From positions 1 to 64,000 of the forward strand of contig JAGIBN010000001.1 in NCBI GenBank assembly GCA_017744315.1: 64,000 bases of DNA, given 5' to 3'. This document shows, one piece after another, positions 9,629-18,122 of this stretch (positions are counted from its first letter, which is position 1; every line of letters starts with the position of its first letter). Position numbers and translations under genes: made by a program. Under the pieces are notes generated by a model, which worked only from the letters and a program-made list of their open reading frames with translations, searched no databases and was not told where the DNA came from. This stretch comes from Porphyrobacter sp. GTDB lineage: Bacteria > Pseudomonadota > Alphaproteobacteria > Sphingomonadales > Sphingomonadaceae.

Positions 9629-11002
9629 CTATTCGCGAGGGGCGCCTTCGGTCAGCAAATCGTTGTCCGCCGCCTCACGTCGCTCCTGCACCTTTTCGTC
9701 GATCGTGCGATCCACGCTGGTGTCCTGAATCTCTCGCATTTCCTGTCGAGTTGGCTGGCGGGTTTTTGCGGCCGGTGCGGCTTCTGAAAGAGGCGCTAAC
9801 TTCCGATAGTTTTGAACGGGTTCTGCCAATTTGATTTGTTCAGTGTCGAACGCCTCTTTCACGCTTCGCAATGCCTCGCTGCGCACTTTGCCGAAGTCGG
9901 ACTTCCCTTGGTCTACCCAACCCAGGATTTTCAGTGCGATGGCGAAATCGTCAACCCGATCCACCAGGACCGCAACTTTTGGATCATCGAGAACCCCCTC
10001 AACGCCCTTCATGGCATTCAAGGCTACCGATAATGCGCAACTGATGTCGGTATCGGAGGACACCCGCAGATCGAACTCAAACCGCCGTTCGGGCGTGTGC
10101 GTGTAGTTAATGATGACGGCCTTGTAGACGATCGAATTCGGGATGCGCACCTCGTTGCCGTCCCCGGTGATGAGGATTGTAGCGCGCGAATTGAGCGTGG
10201 TGACGCGACCTTCAACGCCTTCGATAACGACCGTGTCGTTGGGGGCGAAAGGGCGCCGCACACTGAGCAGTATGCTGGCTATGTAGTTTTCAATCGTGTC
10301 GCGAACCGCAAACCCGATCGCGAGGCCGATCACGCCCGCCGCGCCGAGGACCGAGCCGATCAAGGCGCTCACGCCTAGGATGTTCATCGCCACCGCCAAG
10401 CCGACTACAATGAAGAGCAGGCGAACGATCTGTTCGAAAAGCGCTTCGATGAACGGATTGGGTGCGACCCGCCTGAACAGGCTGGTCGAACGCGTGAGCA
10501 ATTTGCCCGCGATCCAGAATGCCACGAAGACGATCAGCGCCACCGTAAGCAGCGGAAGAAAGGCTAAAATGCTGGCGCCAATCGCCTGGGTCCGCTCGAT
10601 CAGCGGAGCCAATCTACGATCGAGCCGATACTCGGTCGCGATTTGATTTTCGACGGCGACAACACCATCGACGCGGGTAGCCACGTCCCCTGCTTCCGCT
10701 CGCCGGGCTTCATCCAGCGTGGTGCCTTGCAGCGTGACAATGCCGCCGGATACCGCGACGCGAACATGTTGGAGACCATCCATTTCGCGAAAGAGAGTCA
10801 CAAGTCGGCTGCGTATTTGGCCGTCCGGACTGGTGAGAGGGATGACTGGAGCTGGGTCACCTTCGGCACTGGCCGCGACCGGCAGTGGAAGGGGACTTTG
10901 CGCTGTAAGAGGTGGCACGTTGAGTGTCGCGCACAGCACGATGAAAAGGACTGCGAGAGTCCGGAATGCGTGGTTGGGCAGCACGGGACCGTTAACGCTC
11001 AA
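9629..11002 (-). CDS. MscS-family mechanosensitive channel with N-terminal BON domain
   Basis: Small-conductance mechanosensitive channel protecting against hypo-osmotic shock. A signal-like hydrophobic N terminus (about 12-32) is followed by a BON domain (about 55-120, HVRVAVSGGIVTLQGTTLDEA) predicted to be periplasmic. Then come TM helices (about 140-165, 190-210, 220-245), with the pore-lining stretch GAAGVIGLAIGFAVRDTIEN, and the cytoplasmic beta-domain VIEGVEGRVTTLNSRAT. The C-terminal tail is charged. Its start overlaps the stop of the DUF892 gene (ATGA), so it is coupled to it. Confidence 0.9.
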   Translation of the reverse strand: MSVNGPVLPNHAFRTLAVLFIVLCATLNVPPLTAQSPLPLPVAASAEGDPAPVIPLTSPDGQIRSRLVTLFREMDGLQHVRVAVSGGIVTLQGTTLDEARRAEAGDVATRVDGVVAVENQIATEYRLDRRLAPLIERTQAIGASILAFLPLLTVALIVFVAFWIAGKLLTRSTSLFRRVAPNPFIEALFEQIVRLLFIVVGLAVAMNILGVSALIGSVLGAAGVIGLAIGFAVRDTIENYIASILLSVRRPFAPNDTVVIEGVEGRVTTLNSRATILITGDGNEVRIPNSIVYKAVIINYTHTPERRFEFDLRVSSDTDISCALSVALNAMKGVEGVLDDPKVAVLVDRVDDFAIALKILGWVDQGKSDFGKVRSEALRSVKEAFDTEQIKLAEPVQNYRKLAPLSEAAPAAKTRQPTRQEMREIQDTSVDRTIDEKVQERREAADNDLLTEGAPRE

Positions 11003-11511
11003 TCGGGTGCAAGGCTCCCGTAATTGCGTTGTAGGTCTGTGAGCAGACTATCGAGCAATGTCGCCAAATCGAGGTCTGCCGCGGCTTCCTCATCGCGGCA
11101 AATACGCAAACTTCCTTCGAGGTCCGGCTTCCCTGTTGAGCGGGCCAGACCCAATGCAGTTTCGTAGCTTACTCGTTCGGCCTGTATTCCCTTCCGGAAG
11201 GCACCCACCAACGCGATGTCTCGCAGGACGCCCGGCTCAATTGTTTCATAGTCGCGCGTAGCGTCGTCGATCACGGCGCGAAGCCAGATGTTCGGTGCGT
11301 CAGTCGCGGGAGCGTCAAGAATTGTGAGCCACTGGTCGAGGCGACGCCGTTGTTCCTCAGCTCTAGTCAACTCTTCGCCCACAAACTTGCCGAGGCCGGG
11401 CGACAGGTTGCTCTGCAGGGACGGCAAACGCTCAACCATGGCTCGTTCCGCGTCGTTCAAATCCTGCAGTGCAACAATGAGCAGTTCATTAGCCGTACGT
11501 GTCTTCGCCAT
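10999..11511 (-). CDS. DUF892 (YciE/YciF-like) ferritin-like protein
   Basis: Stress-type four-helix-bundle protein of 170 aa. LLIVALQDLNDAERAMVERLPSL matches the opening helix of DUF892 proteins, and EELTRAEEQRRRLDQWL the second. These proteins are usually stress-induced; their biochemical role is not settled. Its start (CAT at 11509-11511) lies beside the divergent gene, and an ECF-type promoter reading this way is at 11552-11576. First gene of an apparent operon with the MscS channel and the FAD oxidase. Confidence 0.8.
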   Translation of the reverse strand: MAKTRTANELLIVALQDLNDAERAMVERLPSLQSNLSPGLGKFVGEELTRAEEQRRRLDQWLTILDAPATDAPNIWLRAVIDDATRDYETIEPGVLRDIALVGAFRKGIQAERVSYETALGLARSTGKPDLEGSLRICRDEEAAADLDLATLLDSLLTDLQRNYGSLAPD

Positions 11512-11549
11512 GTCTCTGAAAACACCTGTTATTGAAGTGGATCAGTCTT

Positions 11550-11576
11550 GGAACCGCCTGAGGGGAGCGTCGTTCC
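11550..11576. promoter_or_regulatory. Bidirectional EcfG-type stress promoter
   Basis: Plus strand: GGAAC (11550-11554), 16-nt spacer, CGTT (11571-11574), an exact match to the alphaproteobacterial general-stress consensus. Read on the minus strand, the same element gives GGAAC (11576-11572), a 16-nt spacer and GGTT (11555-11552). One 27-bp near-palindrome could thus fire both the gene starting at 11600 and the DUF892-MscS-oxidase operon. No expression evidence. Confidence 0.65.
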
Positions 11577-11599
11577 TGCCGCGATCGGAGATTTCACTT

Positions 11600-12280
11600 A
11601 TGCTTGTTAGTGAGGACGCGGTCCTGAAGGGTCGTGAGGAATTGTTGGCGGCGGTTGCTGATGCCCGTTTCCCTTGCGTGGGAGCGAAATCCGCCATGGC
11701 TCGCGGCACGCTGAAAACACTCGTCTGCCACTCCCTGGAAAGCGCGTGGGACGACGTTCGCATCCATTCTGAGCTTCTCGAGTGGGCCAAGGCGTACAAG
11801 CAGGATCCCACCGGCCTGCGAAGCCTGGCAATCGTGTTCGAAGGACCGCTGGACCTTGCCGAGGAGCAATTCGAAGCGGCCATGTGGGCGCGCCTTCAAT
11901 CACTGGCCGATAAGGATGAATGGCGAGGCCAGCCCTATGATTGCCGCGTAAGCCCCGACCCGGATGACCCCCACTTTTCGCTGAGCTTTGGGGGCGCTGC
12001 GTTCTTCGTGGTTGGCCTGCACCCCCATGCCTCGCGACCGGCCCGGCGTTTTCCGCGGCCAACTTTGGTGTTCAATCTTCATGATCAGTTCGAACGGCTC
12101 CGTGAGGAAGGCAGATACGAGCGGATGAGGGAGAAGATCCTCTCACGAGACGTCGAATTGGCGGGAACTGTTAACCCGATGCTCGCACGACATGGCGAAA
12201 CGAGCGAGGCCCGGCAGTACAGTGGCCGCGCAGTGGGTGACGACTGGCGATGCCCCTTTCGCGATCCACGTGCAGCATGA
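11600..12280 (+). CDS. YqcI/YcgG family protein (GntA-like heme-dependent N-hydroxylase family)
   Basis: 227-aa member of the YqcI/YcgG family, which includes the heme-dependent guanidine N-hydroxylase GntA. Recognised from FPCVGAKSAMARG near residue 23, and FSLSFGGAAFFVVGLHP with RPTLVFNLHDQFERLR in the second half. ATG 11600 was chosen because GGAGA lies 9 nt upstream and the stress promoter ends just before; a start at 11510 in the same frame would place the promoter inside the gene. The stop overlaps the next start (ATGA). The exact substrate cannot be inferred. Confidence 0.78.
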   Translation: MLVSEDAVLKGREELLAAVADARFPCVGAKSAMARGTLKTLVCHSLESAWDDVRIHSELLEWAKAYKQDPTGLRSLAIVFEGPLDLAEEQFEAAMWARLQSLADKDEWRGQPYDCRVSPDPDDPHFSLSFGGAAFFVVGLHPHASRPARRFPRPTLVFNLHDQFERLREEGRYERMREKILSRDVELAGTVNPMLARHGETSEARQYSGRAVGDDWRCPFRDPRAA

Positions 12281-12876
12281 AGCGCAGGGTAATCGAGCCG
12301 CGCAGCGGAGTGGCGTTCGAATTGGCTAAAGGACAACTTCTGCGGGTTATCGACCCGGAAGGGGTCCAAGTATCCGACATGCTCGCGTACAACGCGGCGG
12401 ACGTTCGAGAAGCGATCTCCAACGGGCGAACCTTTGACTATGAAGAAACGATCGCCCTCACGACAGGCAATCGAGTTTGGTCCAACCGCTCCAATCCCAT
12501 GCTCGAGATCGTCGAAGACACCGTCGGCTGTCATGATTTTCTGCTCACGCCCTGTAGCGAAGCGACTTTTCGTCACTTCTATCCGGATCAGCCGATCCAC
12601 CGGGGCTGCTTTGGAAACCTCGCAGCAGCCCTGGCTCCCTTCGGCGTGGAACCGGACATGATCCCCTGCGCATTCAACCTATTCATGAATGTAAAGGTTG
12701 CGCCAGACGGAGGCGTTCGCGTCGACCCGCCGACAAGCCGGGCGGGCGACTTCATCGTATTGCGCGCGGCAATGGACTTGGTCGTGGGGCTGACCGCCTG
12801 TTCGGCATATGCGTCGAATGGGGGGAGCTTCAAGCCAATCCACTTTGAGATCATCGAAGATGCGGGTGCCAGCTAA
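12277..12876 (+). CDS. DUF1989 (urea carboxylase-associated) family protein
   Basis: 199-aa protein of the DUF1989 family, often annotated as urea-carboxylase-associated and now linked to guanidine/urea metabolism in some bacteria. Typical motifs are LLRVIDPEGVQVSDMLAYNA (about 20-40), YEETIALTTGNRVWSNRSNP and CAFNLFMNVKVAPDGGV, then SRAGDFIVLRAAMDLVVGLT. Translationally coupled to the upstream GntA-like gene, so the two probably act on the same nitrogen compound. No urea or guanidine carboxylase gene is nearby. Confidence 0.82.
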   Translation: MKRRVIEPRSGVAFELAKGQLLRVIDPEGVQVSDMLAYNAADVREAISNGRTFDYEETIALTTGNRVWSNRSNPMLEIVEDTVGCHDFLLTPCSEATFRHFYPDQPIHRGCFGNLAAALAPFGVEPDMIPCAFNLFMNVKVAPDGGVRVDPPTSRAGDFIVLRAAMDLVVGLTACSAYASNGGSFKPIHFEIIEDAGAS

Positions 12877-12925
12877 CTCCAGCTGATTTGATCTCCCCGT
12901 CACGATCCGCGTCGATTTGCTATAA

Positions 12926-13984
12926 TTATTTGATGAGGGCGATGACTTCGGACGGTCGCAGTTCGCTGGTCAACTGATCCCGCGTGCATTGCTCGGGCGC
13001 CTTGTCAGGCCGCCAGCGTAACATCTTGGTGCCATGTCGGAAGCGTCCGCCCGTCACCTGGTCGTATGCGACCTCCACGACCAGTTCGTGCTTTAGTGCA
13101 ATGTAATCGCCGGTCTTATCGGGACTCCAACGGCTCGGCCCTCCCGGAGCCTTGCCGGTGAATCCCGGGCCACCTCGCAGTTTCATTAGCTTGCGCGCCA
13201 GTACAAGACGCTCGGCGGCGGCAAAGCTCGATGTGAACCCGACGAGATCGAGAGTCCGATCGGCATTGAATAGGCCAAGCAGCAAGGAAGCCACTCCGCC
13301 CGCATCGGCCTCGCGATAACCACCGACGACGCAATCCGCGGTTCTGATCTGCTTGACCTTGCGCATCGCGCGCTCGCTCGGCGCATAAGGCGCATCGCTC
13401 GGCTTCGCGATTACGCCATCGAGCGCCTGACCGCTCAATGCGAGCCACTGCATGGCTTGGTCGAGATCCGTCGAGAAGGGGGAAAGCACTAGCGATGGAT
13501 GGTCGATCGAGGCGTGAAGGTGCTCGAGCACCGTTCGCCGTTCGGTGAGGGGCTTGGCCAGTATGTCCCTCTTTCCACGTCGCAGGCAGTCGAACAGGAT
13601 CAGCTGGGCTGGGGTTTCGCGAGACAGTTTGGCGATCCGGGATGCCGCGGGGTGAAGTCGGGCCTGCAACGCTTCGAACGCCAACGTCGTACCGATCGGG
13701 ACTACAAGTTCACCATCGAGAAGGAGATCGCGGTCCTTTATCGACCGGATCAGTTCTACGATCTCGGGAAAATAACGCCCGAGGGGCTTTCCGGACTTGG
13801 ACCACAACTCGACGCTATCACCGTCACGTTGAACCAAAGCTCGAAAGCCATCCCATTTGGGCTCGTAGAACCACCCCGGCTGTTCAGGGAGAGCGTCTAC
13901 GAGCAGCGCCTCCATCGGTTCGAAGGGCGAGCGAGCGGAGCCGGGGTCAACGGGCGATGCGCCGTGTTGCTTCCGTGCAGCCAT
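12926..13984 (-). CDS. Stand-alone ATP-dependent DNA ligase (LigD ligase-domain/LigC type)
   Basis: 352-aa ATP-dependent DNA ligase comprising only adenylation and OB-fold domains. The nucleotidyl-lysine motif is EPKWDGFRALV (about 42-52); motif III-like DLLLDGELVV near 90; motif IV LDGVIAKPSDAPY near 190; C-terminal OB part ending near KMLRWRPDKAPEQC. No polymerase or nuclease domain is fused and no Ku gene is in the window, so it may serve base-excision-type repair or a partner elsewhere. Convergent with DUF1989. A weak ECF-type site reading this way lies upstream at 14023-14048. Confidence 0.88.
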   Translation of the reverse strand: MAARKQHGASPVDPGSARSPFEPMEALLVDALPEQPGWFYEPKWDGFRALVQRDGDSVELWSKSGKPLGRYFPEIVELIRSIKDRDLLLDGELVVPIGTTLAFEALQARLHPAASRIAKLSRETPAQLILFDCLRRGKRDILAKPLTERRTVLEHLHASIDHPSLVLSPFSTDLDQAMQWLALSGQALDGVIAKPSDAPYAPSERAMRKVKQIRTADCVVGGYREADAGGVASLLLGLFNADRTLDLVGFTSSFAAAERLVLARKLMKLRGGPGFTGKAPGGPSRWSPDKTGDYIALKHELVVEVAYDQVTGGRFRHGTKMLRWRPDKAPEQCTRDQLTSELRPSEVIALIK

Positions 13985-14022
13985 CGATCTCGCGGCCTTG
14001 CGACAATTTCGAACCGCCTTCT

Positions 14023-14048
14023 AACGCCTGCGGAACCGTTAAGTTCAA
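14023..14048 (-). promoter_or_regulatory. Weak ECF-type promoter candidate before DNA ligase
   Basis: Minus strand reads TTGAAC, a 16-nt spacer, then CGTT, about 40 nt upstream of the ligase start. The -35 box differs from GGAAC at one base. Position and spacing fit the other stress promoters here, but a chance match is possible. Confidence 0.3.
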
Positions 14049-14087
14049 TCGGCCCAGAGGGGCTCTGAAGCGTATTAGCCCAAACGA

Positions 14088-14115
14088 GAAAGGCCGCCCC
14101 AAGGGACGGCCTTTC
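14088..14115. terminator. Hairpin terminator (either strand)
   Basis: Two 13-nt arms (14088-14100 and 14103-14115) pair with one mismatch around a 2-nt loop. The following T-runs are short on both strands. On the minus strand it lies 27 nt after the stop of the 22-codon ORF at 14142-14210, which it most likely terminates. Confidence 0.6.
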
Positions 14116-14141
14116 CATTGTCTGTGCCAAACGCGGCAGGC

Positions 14142-14210
14142 TTAAAGCCCGGCCTCCGCGGAGACCGAACGCAGACACTCTGCCCCATAAGGTTTGTGAC
14201 AATGAGACAT
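14142..14210 (-). CDS. Candidate 22-aa small protein with strong ribosome binding site
   Basis: A short ORF (begins MSHCHKPYGAEC) preceded at 7 nt by an almost perfect Shine-Dalgarno, AAAGGAGGTGG (14214-14225 on the minus strand), and followed by a hairpin terminator. A possible sigma-70-like promoter lies upstream. It contains two Cys and two His near the N terminus (HCH..C), which could bind metal. It could instead be a leader peptide, but no larger gene follows on this strand before the terminator. Unrecognised. Confidence 0.45.
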   Translation of the reverse strand: MSHCHKPYGAECLRSVSAEAGL

Positions 14211-14492
14211 CCGACCACCTCCTTTCCGCTGTTGAACGATAGTGGGCATATGGGAGGCACCGACGCGTCTTCAAGATAACAAGCACTTGACCGGGCTTCC
14301 GGCAGCGTTCGAACGAAAAAGTCGATCAGCTTTGGCTCCCGGCCGGCCGCCATTGAGCGGGCCGAGTTCCGCGCCAATTTTCGACTTGAGCTTTGGGCTT
14401 CATGAAACGCCCATACCGGAAAAACGCAAATGTTAGGATGGGAACGGTCAACTAGCTCCGACCGCTGAAAGGCCTTCGGAGGAGTTTCTGAA
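14211..14492. other. Intergenic region between divergent small ORF and hemerythrin operon
   Basis: Holds the upstream region of the 22-codon ORF on the minus strand, and on the plus strand GGAAC (14441-14445), a 17-nt spacer and CGCT. The latter is a one-mismatch match to the EcfG consensus placed just upstream of the hemerythrin gene. Otherwise nothing recognisable. Confidence 0.4.
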
Positions 14493-15128
14493 ATGCCGGC
14501 CGCAAGTAGTGGAAGGCAGGCCAAACGCTCTCCGCCGGATACAGACACCTCCCGACTGGAGTCCGTGATGCCCAAGAAAGCCGGTTCGTATCGAACCAAC
14601 AATCCAAAGCCGCCGACCGCTCTCTCGCAACCGAAAATGGACGCAGATCCCGCCGGAGCGGATCAGGATGCGATCACACTCCTCAAGCAGGACCACCGAG
14701 CCGTAGAGAGTCTATTCTCTGACTTTGAAAAGGCCACTTCAGACGCTGCAAAAGGAAGTTTGGCCATTGATATCTGCGCGGCCCTGAAGGTTCACGCGCG
14801 CATCGAAGAGTATCTCTTTTACCCCGCCGCTTTGTCAGGGGAAACCGCACCGCTCCTTGCCGAAGCACGGATTGAACATGCCATGGCTAAGGATCTGATC
14901 GCACAGATAGAAGCCAGTGGGCCGAACGAGCCAATGTTCGATGCCAAGGTGAGAGTGCTGGCCGAGTACGTGCGGCATCATGTGACTGAAGAAGAAGAGC
15001 AGCTCTTTCCTCTTTGCGAGAAGAGCCGTGTCGACCTCGTTGCCCTGGGCCGCGAGCTGGCCATCCGCAAGCAAGAGCTCACACGAGGGGCAACAGTGTC
15101 CAATCCCATTCAGGCCATCCCCGCCTAG
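14493..15128 (+). CDS. Hemerythrin HHE-domain protein
   Basis: Non-heme di-iron, oxygen- or NO-binding domain protein (211 aa). His/Glu ligand motifs in order: LLKQDHRAVESLF, KVHARIEEYLFYP, ARIEHAMAKDL and YVRHHVTEEEEQLFP, spread over residues 65-180. About 50 residues of basic, disordered leader come first. The ATG at 14493 has GGAGGA 9 nt upstream; an ATG at 14570 would remove the leader. A stress-type promoter candidate precedes it, and the catalase gene follows after 15 nt, so the two are likely co-induced by oxidative stress. Confidence 0.87.
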   Translation: MPAASSGRQAKRSPPDTDTSRLESVMPKKAGSYRTNNPKPPTALSQPKMDADPAGADQDAITLLKQDHRAVESLFSDFEKATSDAAKGSLAIDICAALKVHARIEEYLFYPAALSGETAPLLAEARIEHAMAKDLIAQIEASGPNEPMFDAKVRVLAEYVRHHVTEEEEQLFPLCEKSRVDLVALGRELAIRKQELTRGATVSNPIQAIPA

Positions 15129-15143
15129 ATCAAGAGGCCACCC

Positions 15144-17324
15144 ATGCCGCGTAGTCCCAAGCAGCCCCCGTCCGAAAAGCTCCCTGGAATGAGCCCGAAG
15201 GCCGCCCCGAAATCTCCCCCCGGCATAGTCATCCAGGAAAGCTATGCGGAGGACCAGGGGCCAGGCGGCGAAACACACCAGCGAGCAGGAAACGGTGTGC
15301 CGACCCTGACCACTCAGCAGGGTGCGCCCGTAGGCGATGACCAGTCGAGCCTGAAGCTGGGGCCTCGTGGCCCGACTCTGCTCGAGGATCCCCATTTTCG
15401 CGAGAAGGTGTTCCACTTCGACCATGAGCGGATTCCAGAACGCGTGGTCCACGCCCGGGGATACGGCGCGCACGGCTTCTTCGAACTCACGCAATCGCTC
15501 TCAGACGTAACCCGCGCGGACGTATTCCAGCGGGTGGGTGAAAGGGTTCCTGCGTTTGTCAGATTTTCGACTGTGATCGGCAGCAAGGGCTCGTTCGACC
15601 TGGCCCGCGATGTTCGCGGGTTCGCAGTGAAGCTCTACACCAATGAAGGCAACTGGGATCTGGTCGGCAACAACATCCCGGTCTTCTTCATCCAAGATGC
15701 GATCAAGTTTCCCGATCTTGTTCACGCCGCCAAGCCCGAGCCCGACCGCATGTGGCCCCAAGCCCAGACCGCCCACGACAATTTCTGGGATTTCATCAGC
15801 CTGACGCCTGAAAGCATGCACATGATCATGTGGGCCATGTCGGACCGCGCCATTCCGCGCTCGTTCCGCTTCATGGAAGGTTTCGGAGTCCACACATTCC
15901 GCCTGCTAGATGCCGAGGGAAATTCGACGTTCGTCAAGTTTCACTGGAAGCCGCGCCTCAAACTGCAATCGGTTGTCTGGAACGAAGCCGTGAAGATTAA
16001 CGGTGCCGACCCCGACTTTCACCGAAAGGACTTGTGGGACTCGATCGAGAGCGGGGACTTCCCCGTCTGGGATCTTGGCGTTCAGCTCTTCAACCAGGAA
16101 TTTGCCGACGAGTTCGAGTTCGACGTGCTCGATCCGACGAAGATCATCCCGGAAGAGGTCCTGCCGGTCCGGATCATCGGTCATTTGGTGCTCGACCGCG
16201 TGGTCGACAACTTCTTTGCCGAGACCGAACAGGTCGCATTCTGCACTCAGAACGTGCCGCCGGGCATCGATTTCACTAACGATCCGCTGCTGCAGGGCCG
16301 GAACTTCTCCTACCTCGACACGCAGTTGAAGCGCCTGGGAAGTCCGAACTTCACCCACCTGCCGATCAACGCGCCGCGCTGCCCCATGGCTCATTTCCAG
16401 CAGGATGGGCACATGGCGATGCGCAACCCGAAAGGTCGCGTAAACTACGAACCCAACAGCTGGGGGCCGGAGGTCGGCGGGCCGCGCGAAGATCCAGATC
16501 GGGGAATGAAGAGCTTTGCTGAAGTCGCAGATGGGCCCAAGGGCAGGCTGCGGCCGGAGAGCTTTGCCGACCACTACAGCCAGGCCCGGCAATTCTACAT
16601 CAGCCAGCTGCCAATCGAACAAAAGCACCTGGCAGACGCATTGGTCTTCGAGCTTAGCAAGTGCGAGCGTCCGGACATTCGTGTGCGGATGGTCTCGCAT
16701 CTGTTGAACATTGACCAGGATCTAGCCGCGACTGTCGCGAACGGCCTGGGCGAGAGCTTGCCTTCGCCGGCCAAATCGGCGCGGCCGACGCGGCAGGACC
16801 TTCCGCCGTCTCCCGCTCTCAGCATCGTGGGGAATGGCCCGCAGAGTTTGGCGGGTCGGAAGCTTGGCATCCTTGTCACCGATGGAACGGACAGCAATCT
16901 CTTTAGGGCGGTCACCGAGGCAGCCACTGCCGCGGGTGCGCTTTACGAAGTGGTGGCACCCAAGATCGGCGGTGTCACCTTGTCTGACGGCACGGCGCTG
17001 GCTGCGAAGCACAAGATCGATGGCGGACCATCGGTACTGTTCGATGCGGTCGCCTTGTTACCTTCCCCGGAAAGTTGCGAGCTTTTGACCGCCGACGCGC
17101 CGTCGCTCGATTTCGTCGGTGACGCTTTTGCCCATTGTAAATTCATCGGCCACACCGAGAGCGCCCGACCACTGCTCGAGGCGGCGGGTGTTGCCGACAA
17201 GATCGATGCCGGCTTCGTTATGCTTTCCGGCGAGGCGGATGCCGCAGCCTTCATTGCCGCCTGCGCTCCCCTGCGCTTGTGGGAACGGGAGCTGAAGGTG
17301 GATCTGGACGCGCCGGCATCATGA
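15144..17324 (+). CDS. katE: Large-subunit catalase (KatE/HPII type)
   Basis: Heme catalase breaking down H2O2. At 726 aa it belongs to the large-subunit clade with an extra C-terminal flavodoxin/DJ-1-like domain (about 570-725, [15 protein letters not shown]). Distal His103 lies in [15 protein letters not shown]; the distal Asn in [20 protein letters not shown]; the proximal heme-binding Tyr near 390 in [18 protein letters not shown]. The N-terminal 50 residues are Pro/Lys-rich. It lies 15 nt after the hemerythrin gene and overlaps the next small gene by 4 nt (ATGA). Confidence 0.96.
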   Translation: MPRSPKQPPSEKLPGMSPKAAPKSPPGIVIQESYAEDQGPGGETHQRAGNGVPTLTTQQGAPVGDDQSSLKLGPRGPTLLEDPHFREKVFHFDHERIPERVVHARGYGAHGFFELTQSLSDVTRADVFQRVGERVPAFVRFSTVIGSKGSFDLARDVRGFAVKLYTNEGNWDLVGNNIPVFFIQDAIKFPDLVHAAKPEPDRMWPQAQTAHDNFWDFISLTPESMHMIMWAMSDRAIPRSFRFMEGFGVHTFRLLDAEGNSTFVKFHWKPRLKLQSVVWNEAVKINGADPDFHRKDLWDSIESGDFPVWDLGVQLFNQEFADEFEFDVLDPTKIIPEEVLPVRIIGHLVLDRVVDNFFAETEQVAFCTQNVPPGIDFTNDPLLQGRNFSYLDTQLKRLGSPNFTHLPINAPRCPMAHFQQDGHMAMRNPKGRVNYEPNSWGPEVGGPREDPDRGMKSFAEVADGPKGRLRPESFADHYSQARQFYISQLPIEQKHLADALVFELSKCERPDIRVRMVSHLLNIDQDLAATVANGLGESLPSPAKSARPTRQDLPPSPALSIVGNGPQSLAGRKLGILVTDGTDSNLFRAVTEAATAAGALYEVVAPKIGGVTLSDGTALAAKHKIDGGPSVLFDAVALLPSPESCELLTADAPSLDFVGDAFAHCKFIGHTESARPLLEAAGVADKIDAGFVMLSGEADAAAFIAACAPLRLWERELKVDLDAPAS

Positions 17325-17515
17325 TCACGCCCTCTCCTGACCCGACGATGGGGGCGCACGTTCCGAGCGACGATGCAGTCACCGAATTTGCGCGACGGCA
17401 TGGCATATCCGAAGAGCAGGCCCGTGGCCTCCTCGTAGAGCATGGAAACGCGGACGAGAGCCGGCTCACCGACGCTGTGCGCAATCTTCGGCACTTTCTG
17501 CGCGCACCTTCCTGA
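17321..17515 (+). CDS. Small conserved-looking protein coupled to catalase
   Basis: 64-aa protein whose ATG overlaps the katE stop (ATGA), which makes it a likely real gene. The core ([20 protein letters not shown]) resembles a short helix-turn-helix/UBA-like fold, also reminiscent of DUF3606-type small proteins that follow stress genes. No catalytic motif; function unknown. Confidence 0.6.
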   Translation: MITPSPDPTMGAHVPSDDAVTEFARRHGISEEQARGLLVEHGNADESRLTDAVRNLRHFLRAPS

Positions 17516-17613
17516 TTCAACAAAGGGCGCCGCGCGCGAAGCTGGTGCCACCAGATCTTAGCGCTTGCCGTGATCCGGGATGCAGTGATCACTTTACCCC
17601 CCTCCCGCGATCC

Positions 17614-17817
17614 TCAGCTGGCTGCTTCCTCTCCCTGGAAACTGTGAGAGCGGTCGCGATCTGATGCGATCGTCTTCTTTATCCTCCTTAGTCTCCACTC
17701 GATGGCTCTGGCGAACTGCTCATGGACGCCCCGCAGGTGCGGGTTCTCCTCAACTTCCGCTCGCGCGCGTTCCTCTTCGAGGCGCCTCTCATAGTAGCGG
17801 ATGTCTTCTACGCTCAT
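17614..17817 (-). CDS. Small charged helical protein
   Basis: 67-aa, highly charged and probably a helical hairpin (RYYERRLEEERARAEVEENP). ATG 17817 is preceded by TAGGAG at 9 nt; a longer frame to 17904 lacks such a site. A stress-type promoter candidate GGAAA-N17-CGTT lies about 100 nt upstream on the same strand. A decayed paralogue sits at 29201-29414. Function unknown. Confidence 0.62.
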   Translation of the reverse strand: MSVEDIRYYERRLEEERARAEVEENPHLRGVHEQFARAIEWRLRRIKKTIASDRDRSHSFQGEEAAS

Positions 17818-18014
17818 GATCAATACTCCTACACAGTTGCTCCTTTTGTCTCGGGCGTGAGAGCGTGAGGGGCTGCGAATTGCAGCCTCACCGCTTAGCG
17901 GCACAGCGGTAACGCCTTGCGCGTGCGCCCGTTTCCAGACTTAACCTGGATTGCAACACGAGCGCTGACTGATGACTCCGCCTCCGTCGGCACAGGCGTT
18001 GCTTGGACCAAGCG

Positions 18015-18028
18015 TTGATCTAAATCAG
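18015..18028 (+). promoter_or_regulatory. FNR/FixK-type binding site
   Basis: TTGAT-CTAA-ATCAG, a 9/10 match to the palindromic FNR/FixK consensus TTGAT-N4-ATCAA. Its centre is 18021.5. A -10-like TAGGAT at 18051-18056 would give a start near 18063, placing the site at -41.5, the usual class II activator position. Confidence 0.5.
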
Positions 18029-18122
18029 TGCAGCAAGTGCGTGCTCGGGCTAGGATCGCATTGTGGTCGGTCTTCCATCAGACAATCCCAAGCCCCGGTC
18101 GGACCAGGCTTTCACGACAGCC

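Noticed and set aside
12326-12330. Lone half-matches to ECF promoter boxes within genes
   Set aside because: Single GGAAC or CGTT boxes without a partner at 16-17 nt occur often in GC-rich coding sequence and were not counted.
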